A DNA stretch of 64,000 bases from Streptomyces sp. NRRL S-350 (GCF_000719705.1 NZ_JOHO01000025.1:1-64000), one strand, 5' to 3'; shown: positions 9,341 through 18,491, counted from the stretch's first letter. The notes: generated from the letters alone by a model not told the origin. A program made the numbers and translations.

Positions 9341-9522
9341 TGGCGTTGTGCGGAGCGGCGGAGTGGATCCCGCGGCCCGGGCCGGGGCCGGGGCCGCGGC
9401 CGGACCGGGCTCCGGTCGCCCGGAACGCGGCCCGAGAGGTCGGGAGGTCGGCCGGGGCCCGGGTCGGATCCCTCCGGTGACCGGAACGCCACGGGCCCCA
9501 TCCCGGCCGCCGCGCCGGCGCA

Positions 9523-9562
9523 TGCCGCTGCCCCTGCCGGGAGGTCGGCAGGGGCAGCGGCA
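9523..9562. terminator. Hairpin terminator after the TauD-type gene
   Basis: Perfect 17-bp stem (9523-9539 with 9546-9562) with a 6-nt loop, about 80 nt downstream of the leftward dioxygenase stop. The palindrome CCGGTCACGTGACCGG (9563-9578) adjoins it. Confidence 0.8.
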
Positions 9563-9639
9563 CCGGTCACGTGACCGGGCCGGCATCAGAGGTGCCGGCC
9601 CGGCGGCCGGGCGTTCGGTCCGGCGGACCGACCCGAGGC

Positions 9640-10635
9640 TCAGGCCATCTGTTCCTGGGCCGCCCGGTCACTGCGGTCGAAGAACGTCGAGTTGAACACC
9701 GGCTCCGAGCCGAGGCGGGGGCCCTCGAGAGCTTCCGACTCGCGGCCGTCCGGGCCGACCGGCACCTCGCCGACCAGCGTGACCCGGTGCAGCACTCGCT
9801 CCACGTCGAGGTGGTCGAGGTCGCGCGGGGGGATGTGGCAGGTGGCCCGGTTGTCCCAGAAGATGACGGTTCCCGGGGCCCAGCGGAACCGCACCGTGTA
9901 CTCGGGCCGGGCGATCTCGTCGAAGAGGTAGCCGAGAACGAGACGGCTCTCGATGGGCGACAGGCCGACGATGTGGTCGGTGTAGATCGGGTTCACGAAC
10001 AGGGCCTTCTCCCCGGTCCGCGGGTGCACCCGGACGATCGGGTGGTGCGCGACGAGGGCGTTCTCCTCGACGCGCTTCTTGAAGCCGGCCACGCTGGGCT
10101 GGGGCATGCCCGACCAGTTGGCGCCGTACCGGTGCTCGGCGCGCAGCCCGTCCACGAACTCCTTGAACGGCTCGGACAGGCCGTCGTAGGCGGCCACCAG
10201 GTTGGTGTACTGGGTGTCGCCCCCGTAGTTCGGCAGCACCTCGGACCGGAGGATGGCGCCGGCCGGCGGGTTGATGAACGGGGTGAGGTCGGAGTGCCAG
10301 CCGTTGTTGCCGGCGTAGGCGTACTTGCGCAGCTCCCGGGTGGAGTCGCCACCGAGCTGCTTCTCGAAGCGGCGGTGCTGGATCGTGTAGATCTCCGGCG
10401 CGTCCTTGGGCGGCTCGTGGTGGGGGTGACCGTAGGTCAGCTCGCCGAACTGGCGGCCGAACGCGATGTGCGTCTCGTGGTCGAGCTGCTGGTTCCGGAA
10501 GATCAGGACCTTCCACTCGTCAAGCGCCTGCTGGATGGTGCGGATCTGGTCGGCGTCGAGCGGGCGGGAGATGTCCACGCCGTCGATCTCGGCGCCGATG
10601 CGCCCGGCGGCAGGGTTGACGGTGATGCCAGTCAT
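9640..10635 (-). CDS. TauD/TfdA-type Fe(II)/2-oxoglutarate dioxygenase
   Basis: Non-heme iron dioxygenase of 331 aa, standard length for the TauD/TfdA family. The facial triad is recognisable: H and D in WHSDLTPF and the distal His in CHIPP, with the 2-oxoglutarate-binding Arg in HRVTL. Such enzymes hydroxylate, desaturate or form rings and ether bridges in natural products. ATG 10635 follows GGAGGT at ideal spacing. It is a single leftward gene with its own promoter carrying the cluster operator arm (11035-11050), so it very probably belongs to the pathway. The substrate is unknown. Confidence 0.93.
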   Translation of the reverse strand: MTGITVNPAAGRIGAEIDGVDISRPLDADQIRTIQQALDEWKVLIFRNQQLDHETHIAFGRQFGELTYGHPHHEPPKDAPEIYTIQHRRFEKQLGGDSTRELRKYAYAGNNGWHSDLTPFINPPAGAILRSEVLPNYGGDTQYTNLVAAYDGLSEPFKEFVDGLRAEHRYGANWSGMPQPSVAGFKKRVEENALVAHHPIVRVHPRTGEKALFVNPIYTDHIVGLSPIESRLVLGYLFDEIARPEYTVRFRWAPGTVIFWDNRATCHIPPRDLDHLDVERVLHRVTLVGEVPVGPDGRESEALEGPRLGSEPVFNSTFFDRSDRAAQEQMA

Positions 10636-10990
10636 TCTGCGGTACCTCCGTGAGTGTGGCGGCGAGACGGGTCTCCGTTGCCGCGCGTGGAGCGGGACGG
10701 CACTGTCGTCCGGACGGTCGTCCGCACCGGCCTTCGGCTGGGAGATCGCGGTGGCACCCGGACCTGGTCGGCGGAGATTCCGAGGTGTCGGCGCGCAGCT
10801 GAAGCGAAGTCCCCCAGCGGCCGCCGAAGTCAAGGATTCGGAATGCGATGTCGGGAACCGGTTTTCGTTTCTGCTCCGCGGACGGCGAGTTCCCTGGGGG
10901 CCGGAGACCCGTTGTGTGCGCGTCCGAACCGGAGCCGGTGCGCCCTCCCGCGTTGAGCCGGTGACTCCCATATTCCCGCCCCGTGGAAAT

Positions 10991-11017
10991 CACCGTACAA
11001 AGCCACAGCGTACGGTG
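10991..11017. promoter_or_regulatory. Perfect inverted repeat over the TauD promoter
   Basis: CACCGTAC (10991-10998) is repeated inverted as GTACGGTG (11010-11017) with an 11-bp spacer. It covers the proposed -10 (TACGCT, read leftward from 11012), a typical place for a repressor operator. Not seen elsewhere in the window. Confidence 0.4.
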
Positions 11018-11050
11018 TCCGCGGATATGGCGGGAATGGAACTTTCGTAC
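11007..11050 (-). promoter_or_regulatory. Leftward promoter with activator arm for the TauD gene
   Basis: An arm at 11035-11050, read leftward as GTACGAAAGTTCCATT, is followed 23 nt on by TACGCT (11012-11007), repeating the arm-to--10 spacing of the other cluster promoters. Confidence 0.55.
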
Positions 11051-11525
11051 ATGTGACGGGTGATGACATCGGCGGAAGGGAGCCTCGCGGGAGCGTCGCG
11101 GGGAAGGGGAAGTCGCCCGGTTCGGCTTGAACAGGTACCCGTCAAGTGAAACCGGTGCGACTGAAGCGGGATCAGAAGGCTTTCGAGCAGCCCGAGTTCG
11201 CCGGTCCGGGGGGCGCTGGCGCAAGATCCACTGGTGGCCCGCCGACCCCTCGCGAAGGCTCCCACCAGCGGAAACGCCGACGGCGGGGCCGTGCGCCAGT
11301 GGGGTGGCGGCCCGTCGCGTCCGAGTTCGGCGGAGCTTACCGTCGACGGCTTTCGCACAAACGCTCCATTCGGCCAGTTTGCCGACTACGCTGCTACGCA
11401 CCGAACTTCGGCTGGATCGCGCCGGTGGAGGGGAAAACCGCCGTCGGAATCCGTCGCCTCCTGAAGCGCTCCCGATCAGCCGGGGTACGCCCAACCGTTT
11501 CCTCATCCCAGAGATTGAGATCGTC

Positions 11526-12494
11526 ATGCCGAGAACCACTTCGCTGGCCCGGAGAACCGCTGTCGCCCTGCTGGCCGCGGCGAGCTTCGCGACGGTGGCC
11601 GGAATCGCACCGGCTTCCGCCGCCACCGTCTCCGAGTCGCCCCGCAACGGTCTGGCCGCCGTCGACGGTCAGCGCTCGAGCGCCGCCCTGGAGCGCAACA
11701 AGCGCATCGCGGTCGAGGTCCTCACCCAGCTCTTCGAGAAGGGCAACGTCAAGGTCGCGGACAAGTACGTCCGGGCCGACTTCCTCCAGCACAGCCCCAC
11801 CGTCCCCGACGGCCGGGAGGCGCTCGAGAACCTGGCCGCCGACCTGCACACGCGCTACCCGGGGTTCACGTACAACGTCAAGCGGGTCCTCGCCCAGGGC
11901 GACTTGGTCCTGGTGCACTCCAACCCCATCGAGGAGCCGGGCACCCGCGGCGACGACGTGATGGACATCTTCCGCTTCGACGAGAAGGGCAGGATCGCCG
12001 AGCACTGGGACACCCGCGAGAGCGTGCCGGCGACCACGGTCAACGGCAACGACATGTTCGGCACGGTCAGCAACCCGAACACGAACCAGCCGAGCGGGCC
12101 CTGCTCACTGACGCCCCTCAGCCAGAAGCTCGTCCTCGACTACTTCAACACCCTCCTGGTCCAGAAGAACCCCGACGCCATCGGCTACCTCAACCCGGCG
12201 TACTACCAGCACAACCCGTCCGTCCCCAGCGGCACGGTCGGCATGCGCGAGGGATTCGTCGAGTTCTTCAAGCAGTTCCCGAACGTGACCACGGACCTCA
12301 AGCGCACCATCGCCGACAAGGACTACGTCGCCGTGCACTTCCGCTACCGTCTCCACCCCGAGGACAGCGGACAGGCCATCATGGGCATCTTCCGCGTGCA
12401 GAGGCAGGAGGACGGCCAGCTGAAGATCATCGAGCACTGGGACGTCATAGAGAACGTCCCGGCCACCTCCGCCAACAACAACACCATGTTCTGA
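11526..12494 (+). CDS. Secreted tandem NTF2/SnoaL-like protein
   Basis: Protein of 322 aa with a Sec- or Tat-like signal (LARRTAVALLAAASF, then an Ala-rich stretch with a likely cut near ASA-AT, residue 33). Two NTF2-like (SnoaL family) repeats follow, about residues 55-180 and 200-322. The repeats end in matching motifs, EHWDTRESVPAT and EHWDVIENVPAT, each followed by N-x-N-x-MF, showing internal duplication. SnoaL-fold enzymes catalyse cyclisations and isomerisations, but a secreted form is not a normal tailoring enzyme. It may bind or modify the exported product, or be a neighbour gene. ATG 11526 is chosen because it opens the signal peptide. A hairpin terminator follows. Confidence 0.85.
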   Translation: MPRTTSLARRTAVALLAAASFATVAGIAPASAATVSESPRNGLAAVDGQRSSAALERNKRIAVEVLTQLFEKGNVKVADKYVRADFLQHSPTVPDGREALENLAADLHTRYPGFTYNVKRVLAQGDLVLVHSNPIEEPGTRGDDVMDIFRFDEKGRIAEHWDTRESVPATTVNGNDMFGTVSNPNTNQPSGPCSLTPLSQKLVLDYFNTLLVQKNPDAIGYLNPAYYQHNPSVPSGTVGMREGFVEFFKQFPNVTTDLKRTIADKDYVAVHFRYRLHPEDSGQAIMGIFRVQRQEDGQLKIIEHWDVIENVPATSANNNTMF

Positions 12495-12523
12495 CCGTTC
12501 TGCGGATCCCGCCGGGACTCCTG

Positions 12524-12560
12524 CTCGTGGCCCGTCACCGTCCCGGTGGCGGGCCACGAG
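12524..12560. terminator. Bidirectional hairpin terminator
   Basis: 17-bp stem (12524-12540 with 12544-12560, one wobble pair) closing a 3-nt loop between two convergent genes. Confidence 0.85.
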
Positions 12561-12568
12561 CTCACCCG

Positions 12569-13831
12569 CTACGAACGGGACGTCAGATCCGTTTCGGGGC
12601 GGGCCTGTTCGGCGGGCACCGCCGGAGCGGCGCCCGGCTTCCGGGGCAGCAGGAGCGGACTGGCGAGGATGGCGAGTCCGGCGGCCCCGAGCGCGATGCG
12701 CGGACTGGTGGCGTCGGCGAGCAGCCCGGCCAGCGCGGTGAAGACCGCGATCCCCGCCTGTTGGCCGATCAACCATGCCGAGAGCGTGCGGGCGACGCGG
12801 TGCGGGGGGGTGTGCTCGAGCCGGTAGGTGGCGACGACCGGCGTGAAGAGGCTCATGTTCAGGATGATCGCCAGCTCGACGGCGATCACCGTCACGAGGC
12901 CGATGGTGCCGGGGCGGACGAGGACGAGGCCGATCAACCAGATCACGCGCAGGGTGCCGGCGACCCGCATGACCCGGTGCTGGCCGTACCGGGCCACGAA
13001 ACGTGGCGCCAGGCGGGAGCCGACGAGCCCGCCGACGCAGGGGGCGGCGAAGGCGAGGCCGTACTGCCAGGGGGCGAACCCGAGGTCGCGGAGCAGGAGC
13101 ACGGCCAGCAGCGGCTCGGTGGCCATGATGAGCCCGGAGACGAGCGTGTTGTTGAGGAAGAGCGCGCGCAGGCCGTGATGGGCCATGATGTGCCGCCAGC
13201 CGTCCAGCAGGTCGCCGGACCGCAGTCGCTTCCCCCCGGACCGGCGCGGGGGTTCCTCCCGGCCGCGGATCGCGGTGATGCCGAGCGCGGACAGCAGGTA
13301 GCCGAACCCGTCGGCGACGATGGTGGCGACCGGTCCGAAGACGCCGATCGCGGCACCGCCCAGCGGTGGCCCGATCGCGATGGAGCTCCAGTTCGTGGAC
13401 TCGAACCGCGCGTTCGCGACGAGCAGGTGCTCCGGCCGGACGATGGTCTGGAGGTAGGCCCCGCTGGCCGAGTTGAAGGCGATCTTGGCGGCGGCGATGA
13501 CGGCTGACGTGATGAGCAGTTGGGTGAAACTGAGCCAGCCGAAGGCATAGGACAGCGGGACGGTCATGATGACCGCGAACCGGGCCAGGTTCATGGCGAT
13601 CATCACCGGCCGCTTGCGGCGGTACTCCACCCAGGGTGCGAGCGGTACCGCGATCAGCGCGCCCACGGTCGGAGCCACCGCGGACAGCGCGGACACCTCC
13701 GAGGTGCTGGCGTGCAGTGCCAGCACGGCGATCAGCGGGAACGCGCCGAACCCCAGCCCGGACCCGTAGGCGCTCACCGCGTAGGACGCCCACAGCCAGC
13801 CGAACGGCCGGCCCAGGGATCGTTTGGTCAT
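12569..13831 (-). CDS. MFS transporter (12-TM)
   Basis: Polytopic membrane protein of 420 aa with about 12 hydrophobic helices and a basic cytoplasmic loop after the second helix pair (EYRRKRP), the MFS motif A position. Length and layout fit the EntS/MefA-like macrolide and siderophore efflux group. It is the second MFS gene of the cluster, differing from the DHA2-type exporter at 4603. ATG 13831 is chosen because it precedes the first helix; upstream in-frame codons lack a ribosome binding site. It is the last gene of the leftward stretch that starts at 19393, 246 bp behind the PrpD-type gene. The substrate is unknown. Confidence 0.9.
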   Translation of the reverse strand: MTKRSLGRPFGWLWASYAVSAYGSGLGFGAFPLIAVLALHASTSEVSALSAVAPTVGALIAVPLAPWVEYRRKRPVMIAMNLARFAVIMTVPLSYAFGWLSFTQLLITSAVIAAAKIAFNSASGAYLQTIVRPEHLLVANARFESTNWSSIAIGPPLGGAAIGVFGPVATIVADGFGYLLSALGITAIRGREEPPRRSGGKRLRSGDLLDGWRHIMAHHGLRALFLNNTLVSGLIMATEPLLAVLLLRDLGFAPWQYGLAFAAPCVGGLVGSRLAPRFVARYGQHRVMRVAGTLRVIWLIGLVLVRPGTIGLVTVIAVELAIILNMSLFTPVVATYRLEHTPPHRVARTLSAWLIGQQAGIAVFTALAGLLADATSPRIALGAAGLAILASPLLLPRKPGAAPAVPAEQARPETDLTSRS

Positions 13832-14077
13832 GGAGCCTCGCGCCCCCTCATTCCCGTGACGGCTGTCGCCGCGGGTTCTCGGGGCATCAAAGCAAGGCGG
13901 CGGAAGGCGGGGCAAACAACCGATCCGACGGAGAACCACAATCATGCGTTGTGTCTTCTGCGGTGTGTCAACCGTCAGTTGGGCGGCGCGTCCGTCGACG
14001 GCGGTGGCGATCGTGCCGGGAGCGGGCCGGGAGCAGGTTGCGACCGGGTGTCCGCCCGGTGGGGTGCGACTCGGTGG

Positions 14078-15490
14078 TCAGACCGCTCGGCCGCGCAGAG
14101 CTGCGGTCAGCGCGGTGAGGTCCGGTGCGCTCGGCAGTCCCCCGGTCAGTTCGGCGACCTGGCCGGCCTGCGCGGGGGAGAGCGTCCGTTCGGCGTTGAT
14201 CCGGAACTTGGTGGTCAGTTCCGCGGGCGTGAGCGGGTTCTCCGGGCCGCCCCGGTTCACCTCGACCCGTTCGACGTGCCGTGAGCCGTCGGCGAGTTCG
14301 GCGGTCAGCACCGCGGGGAACTGGTGGGGGAAGATTCCGGTGCACCGCGCGTCCGGGACCACCCGGACCTTCTCGGCCAGGGCCAGCCGCTCCGCCGACC
14401 GCACGGCGGTATCGGTGAAGTCCTCGTGGGACACCCCCAGCCCGCCGCCGCCCAGCAGCGCCGCCGCGACCGTGAACGGACCGCTGAACGCGCCGTGGTA
14501 CCCCGACTCCGGCCGGATCTTCGCCCCGTGGGGCTCGCCGATCGTGTGCACGACCGGCGCCGGAACCCCGAGGGTCAGTGCCGTGACGGCGCCCGGATCG
14601 ACCCCCTTCGCCCGGAGCCGCAGGGCGGCGTCGATGCCCGCGTGGGTGAAGTGGTTGCACGGGTACGGCTTGACGAACAGCCGCCGGGCCTCCCAGCGCG
14701 TCCCGAGGCCGTCGGTGAGCCGGTCGACGTCGGCGCGGTCACCGCAGAACGCGGTGAGGAAGCCGAACCGGCCCTCCAGCGCCGTCGTCGGACCGGTGAT
14801 CCCGTTCCGCGCCAGCTCGGCGGCGACGACGCCCGCGTGGGCGGACCAGCCGCAGTGCGTGCGCTTGACCGTGCCGCCGGTCCGGTTGGCCTCGATGATC
14901 CCGGAGCCCATGCTGCAGGCGATGCCGATGACCGAGGTCAGTTCCTCCTCGCCGAGCCCGTACAGCATCCCGGCGGCGACGGCGGCGCCCACCGTGCCGC
15001 AGATCGCGGTGGCGTGCAGGCCCCGGTCGAAGAAGATCGAGTTGTTCGCCGCCGGATCGTACCCGGCCATGCCGAGCCGGCAGGTGACCTCGACGCCGAT
15101 CGCGGCGGCGTCGAGCAGCGCGCCGCCGGACGCCCCCACGGTCTCGGCGACGGCGAGCGCGGCCGGCAGCACCGCCGCGGACGGGTGCAGCACCGAGGGC
15201 AGGTGGGTGTCGTCGAAGTCCAGGGCGTGCGCGAGCGTTCCGTTGACCAGCGCGGCGGCGGGAGCGGGCAGCCGCCGGGCGGTCGCGATCACCGTGGCCT
15301 GCGGCGCACCGCCCCACGCGCCGGCCATGGCGGTGACGGCCGCGGCGACGCCGGTCGGGACGGCGGCGATGCTGTTTCCGAGGAGGTCCAGGACCCGCCC
15401 CGCCATCTCCTGCCGGAATTCCCGCGGCAGGCCGGTGCGGGCGGTGGTGCGGGCCAGCTGCGCCAGCCGCTGCGCGGGAGTGCGGGTCAT
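14078..15490 (-). CDS. MmgE/PrpD family dehydratase/decarboxylase
   Basis: Protein of 470 aa covering the whole MmgE/PrpD family, which includes 2-methylcitrate dehydratase and cis-aconitate decarboxylase. Recognisable stretches are the N-terminal helical part with HALDFDD, SVLHPSAAV and a KPYPCN motif in the C-terminal half. The reaction would be anti-elimination of water (or decarboxylation) from a branched tricarboxylate or dicarboxylate. ATG 15490 overlaps the stop of the CitE-type gene by 4 bp (ATGA), so the two are translationally coupled. That pairing suggests aldol/retro-aldol chemistry followed by dehydration, a route to an aconitate-, itaconate- or alkylmaleate-like piece. The exact substrate is inferred only from context. 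Confidence 0.9.
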   Translation of the reverse strand: MTRTPAQRLAQLARTTARTGLPREFRQEMAGRVLDLLGNSIAAVPTGVAAAVTAMAGAWGGAPQATVIATARRLPAPAAALVNGTLAHALDFDDTHLPSVLHPSAAVLPAALAVAETVGASGGALLDAAAIGVEVTCRLGMAGYDPAANNSIFFDRGLHATAICGTVGAAVAAGMLYGLGEEELTSVIGIACSMGSGIIEANRTGGTVKRTHCGWSAHAGVVAAELARNGITGPTTALEGRFGFLTAFCGDRADVDRLTDGLGTRWEARRLFVKPYPCNHFTHAGIDAALRLRAKGVDPGAVTALTLGVPAPVVHTIGEPHGAKIRPESGYHGAFSGPFTVAAALLGGGGLGVSHEDFTDTAVRSAERLALAEKVRVVPDARCTGIFPHQFPAVLTAELADGSRHVERVEVNRGGPENPLTPAELTTKFRINAERTLSPAQAGQVAELTGGLPSAPDLTALTAALRGRAV

Positions 15491-16317
15491 GCGCCGGCCT
15501 CCCTTCGGGCGAGCGCGTCGGCGAGGTCGACCAGCCACCTCGCGTTGGCCAGGAGCGCGGCGTCGACGAACCGGCCCTGGTCGTCGAGCCATGCGGCGGC
15601 GCCCCGCCCGACCTGGTCGGTCAGGCGCGCCAGGGCCGCGGCCACCTCGTCCGGATCCGGCGTGAAGATCCGGTTCACCACGTCGACCTGTTTGGGATGC
15701 AGGACGGAACGGCCGAAGAAGCCGCGCCTGCCGGCCGCGAGGGTGTCCGCGGCGAGGCCGTCCACGTCCGCGACGTCGGTCCAGGCAGCCAGCGGCGGAC
15801 TGACCAGCCCGGCGGCGCGGGCGGCGTTGACGATGCGCTGGCGGGCCCAGTCCAGCGCGCCGATGTCGCTGAGCCGGAGATCCGCCATGAGGTCGGCCTC
15901 ACCGAGGGAGAGCAGGGCGACACCGGAGTGGGCGGTGGCGATCCGGTACGCGTTCTCCACGCCCAGTGCCGACTCGATGATCGCGTGCACGGCCAGGCCG
16001 GACTCCAGCACCGCCGCCCGGACCAGATTCGGATCCTCGACCTTGGGCAGTCGAAGTCCGGCCGCCGAGGTGCCGGCCAGGGCCGTCAGATCGGCCTCGC
16101 CCCACGGGGACTCCAGCGAGTTGACGCGCACCCAGATCGGCTTGGGCCAGTGCTCCGTCAGGGCATCGGTCACCTGGTCGCGGGCGAGCCGTTTCGCGTC
16201 CGCGGGCACCGCGTCCTCCAGGTCCAGCACCACCGCGTCGGCCTGCCCGGCCATGGCCTTGCCGAGCAGATCGATCCGGTGGGCGGGAACGTAGAGCCAG
16301 CTGCGAATCGGTTCCAC
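15487..16317 (-). CDS. HpcH/HpaI-CitE type lyase (citrate lyase beta/citramalyl-CoA lyase-like), copy 1
   Basis: TIM-barrel C-C lyase of 276 aa, the stand-alone CitE size. It shows SWLYVPA at the start, the metal/substrate motif VLDLEDAV, RVNS, LRLPKVE and HPKQV near the C terminus. Relatives cleave or form bonds of citramalyl-CoA, malyl-CoA and citryl-type thioesters using Mg2+. GTG 16317 lies behind GGGGAG. It is coupled to the PrpD-type gene downstream. A hairpin at 16419-16442 separates it from the preceding P450 gene, so it may have its own promoter in 16318-16418. A second copy is at 18488. Confidence 0.92.
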   Translation of the reverse strand: MEPIRSWLYVPAHRIDLLGKAMAGQADAVVLDLEDAVPADAKRLARDQVTDALTEHWPKPIWVRVNSLESPWGEADLTALAGTSAAGLRLPKVEDPNLVRAAVLESGLAVHAIIESALGVENAYRIATAHSGVALLSLGEADLMADLRLSDIGALDWARQRIVNAARAAGLVSPPLAAWTDVADVDGLAADTLAAGRRGFFGRSVLHPKQVDVVNRIFTPDPDEVAAALARLTDQVGRGAAAWLDDQGRFVDAALLANARWLVDLADALARREAGA

Positions 16318-16418
16318 CAGTTACCACTCCCCAGCGGACGTCCGATGCCCGGCGGCGGTTCGCGTCCGCCGAGCACCCGTCCTGGTCGTCGATGCCCGCG
16401 CGCCGGCGGGCGTGGGCG

Positions 16419-16442
16419 GCGTTGCCCGGCGTCGGGCAACGC
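16419..16442 (-). terminator. Small hairpin terminator after the P450
   Basis: Perfect 10-bp stem (16419-16428 with 16433-16442) with a GCGT loop, 35 nt downstream of the leftward P450 stop. It could split the lyase gene set into two transcripts. Confidence 0.6.
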
Positions 16443-16476
16443 TGTTCTCCGGAGGCGATCCCGGCGCTCGCCTCCC

Positions 16477-17652
16477 CTACGCCTCGCTCCCTCCGAGCAG
16501 CAGGTCCAGCCGGCGCGGGCCCCAGACGTGCCCGGTCGACCACTTCACGGCGTCGCCGGGGGCGAGCGTGAAGTCCGGGATCACCCGAAGCCATTCCTCC
16601 AGGGCGATGCGCATCTCCATCCGGGCCATGGAGGAGCCGATGCACCGGTGGATGCCCACCCCGAAGGCCAGGTGGCGGTTGACCTCCCGGCCGATGTCGA
16701 CCCGGTCCGCGGCCGGGAACTCCGCACCGTCCCGGTTGGCCGACGGCATCGCCATCAGGATGGAATCACCCTCGCTGAGCTGCGCACCGTGGAACTCGGT
16801 GTCGCGGGTGACCACGCGGGCGATCTGGACCGGGGAGAAGGCGCGCAGGAACTCCTCGACGGCGGTGGGGATCAGCGAGGGTTCGGCCGCGAGCCGCTTC
16901 CGGTCCTCGGGATGACGCGCCAGGTGCCACAGACTGCTGCCGAGAGCACTCCACGTGGTGTCGATGCCCGCGGTGATGATCAGCACCAAGGACCCGATCA
17001 GTTCGGGGCCGGTCAGGGTGCGGCCGTCGATCTCCGCGGACAGCACGCAGCTCACCAGGTCCTCGCCGGGCTCCCGGCGGCGCTGCTCGATCAGGTCGTC
17101 GAGGAACGGCTGGGTCAGCGCCATCGCGGCCTGGATCTCCGCCATCTCGTTGGCCTCGAGGAGGGCGCGCATCTGCTCGGCGAACTCGTCCTGGCGGTCG
17201 TCGTCGCAGCCGATCATCCGCGCCATGAAGCGCGACGGGATCTTCTTGGCGTACTCGGCGGCGGCATCGCAGCGGTCCCGGCCGACGATCCCCGCCAGCA
17301 GGTCGCGGGCGTGTTCGCGGACCGACGGCTCCAGCGCCTTGATCTGCCGGGGGCTGAAGGCGGGGAGCAGCATGCGGCGGAACGCGCCGTGCCGCGGCGG
17401 GTCCAGGGTGATCGGCGGCCGTTCGGCCAGGTCGTCGCCGAAGGCGTCCTTGGGCACGCTGATCGAGACCGAGGAGAACAGGTCGGGGTTCTTGGCCACC
17501 TCGTCGACCGCCTGGTAGCTCGCCGCGATCCAGTAGCCGCCGTGCTTCTCGCTGCGGGCCACCGGACAGCCGCTGCGCATGTCGTCGTACACGGTGAAGG
17601 GGTTCTCCGCGACGGGTGGGGAGAACAGGTCGAAATCGTTGTCGTCGGGCAT
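16477..17652 (-). CDS. Cytochrome P450
   Basis: Soluble P450 of 391 aa with I-helix AGIDTT (Asp in place of the more common Glu of the acid-alcohol pair, an accepted variant), ExxR as EEFLR and heme loop FGVGIHRCIG. ATG 17652 has AGGTGAG about 6 nt upstream. An in-frame GTG at 17664, overlapping the previous stop as GTGA, is the alternative and would add four residues. It lies in a leftward operon behind a CitE-type lyase and a cyclase-family hydrolase, so it may oxidise the small acid unit made by those enzymes as well as the polyketide. It shares its IHRCIG-type heme loop with the P450 at 25097. Confidence 0.94.
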   Translation of the reverse strand: MPDDNDFDLFSPPVAENPFTVYDDMRSGCPVARSEKHGGYWIAASYQAVDEVAKNPDLFSSVSISVPKDAFGDDLAERPPITLDPPRHGAFRRMLLPAFSPRQIKALEPSVREHARDLLAGIVGRDRCDAAAEYAKKIPSRFMARMIGCDDDRQDEFAEQMRALLEANEMAEIQAAMALTQPFLDDLIEQRRREPGEDLVSCVLSAEIDGRTLTGPELIGSLVLIITAGIDTTWSALGSSLWHLARHPEDRKRLAAEPSLIPTAVEEFLRAFSPVQIARVVTRDTEFHGAQLSEGDSILMAMPSANRDGAEFPAADRVDIGREVNRHLAFGVGIHRCIGSSMARMEMRIALEEWLRVIPDFTLAPGDAVKWSTGHVWGPRRLDLLLGGSEA

Positions 17653-17660
17653 GGTCGTGC

Positions 17661-18491
17661 TCACCTGCTTAGGAGTGCGAGGGGGCGAACGGGGGATCCG
17701 GTGCCGCCGACGATCCGCAGCGGCGCCAGTACGAAGCCGAACTCCACCGCGGTGCCACCGGCGAGCCCGTCGAACTGCATGTTCTCCACGATGTGGACGC
17801 CGGCGTCGACGAGCATGATCCGGTGCACCGGCATGATCGTGTGGCCTCGGCCGGCCGGGATCTGCTCGAAGGCCGTGGTGTCGGTGCCCGCGGCGCGGAT
17901 CCCCCGCTCCACCAGCCACCGCGCGGCGTCCGGGGTGACTCCGGGGACACCGGTGTCGAACCCGAGGTAGGCCTGGGGATCACTCCACCAGCGGCTCCAC
18001 CCGGTCCTGATCAGGCAAACCTCGCCCGCCCCCGGTTCGACGCCGGCACGCCGCGCCGCGGCGTCCAGCTCCGCGGCGGTGACGCCGTGGCCCGCGGGCA
18101 GGCAGTCCGTGCCGTGGAGTGCCGCGATGTCGAGGAAGGTCGCCCGGCACACCATCGGTTCGACGGTGTCGATGCCGTGCACGGAGAACGCGCCACCGCG
18201 CTGGGCCTCGGCGCTGTCCCGGCCACCGTGCAGGAGGCCGTCCTGGGAGACGTGGGAGAGCGCGTCGATGTGGGTGCCGACGTGACCGCCGGTGGTGATG
18301 ATCTCGCTGGCCGACGAACCGCCGTCGGCGCGGACCGCGTCGCCGTGCCGCCGCGCCAGCGCCATGCGGAATCCCGGATGGTTCGGCGAACACGGCATTC
18401 CGTTCGCCAGGGGCTGGGCCAGGTCCACGACGTCCACTCCGCCCGCCAGGGCGGCGAGCAGGCGGTCGGGGCCGGCCGGGGATCCGGTCAC
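17661..18491 (-). CDS. Cyclase-family (kynurenine formamidase-like) metal hydrolase
   Basis: Protein of 276 aa with the family's metal-binding motif GGHVGTHIDALSH, in which His and Asp residues bind Zn or Mn. The family (PF04199) includes kynurenine formamidases, isatin hydrolases and lactone/cyclic-imide-type hydrolases and putative polyketide cyclases. GTG 18491 overlaps the stop of the CitE-type gene (GTGA), so it is translationally coupled. Between a lyase and a P450, a role in opening or closing a lactone or anhydride of the dicarboxylic unit is plausible but is inference. No tryptophan-pathway genes are nearby, so a true kynurenine formamidase is unlikely. Confidence 0.88.
   Translation of the reverse strand: MTGSPAGPDRLLAALAGGVDVVDLAQPLANGMPCSPNHPGFRMALARRHGDAVRADGGSSASEIITTGGHVGTHIDALSHVSQDGLLHGGRDSAEAQRGGAFSVHGIDTVEPMVCRATFLDIAALHGTDCLPAGHGVTAAELDAAARRAGVEPGAGEVCLIRTGWSRWWSDPQAYLGFDTGVPGVTPDAARWLVERGIRAAGTDTTAFEQIPAGRGHTIMPVHRIMLVDAGVHIVENMQFDGLAGGTAVEFGFVLAPLRIVGGTGSPVRPLALLSR

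Larger units (their letters stand above)
9295..9639. other. Convergent intergenic region rich in hairpins
   Basis: No gene is visible in these 345 bases between the convergent thioesterase and dioxygenase genes. It holds two perfect hairpins (9309-9340 and 9523-9562) and a 16-bp palindrome around CACGTG (9563-9578). The first hairpin suits the rightward and the second the leftward transcript. Confidence 0.7.
10636..11525. other. Large gene-free divergent region
   Basis: No gene is supported in these 890 bases between the dioxygenase and the secreted NTF2-like gene. It contains the dioxygenase promoter with its operator arm (11007-11050) and a perfect 8-bp inverted repeat overlapping that promoter (10991-11017). 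I see no clear promoter for the rightward gene. Open frames in the region have no recognisable start signal or family. Confidence 0.55.
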
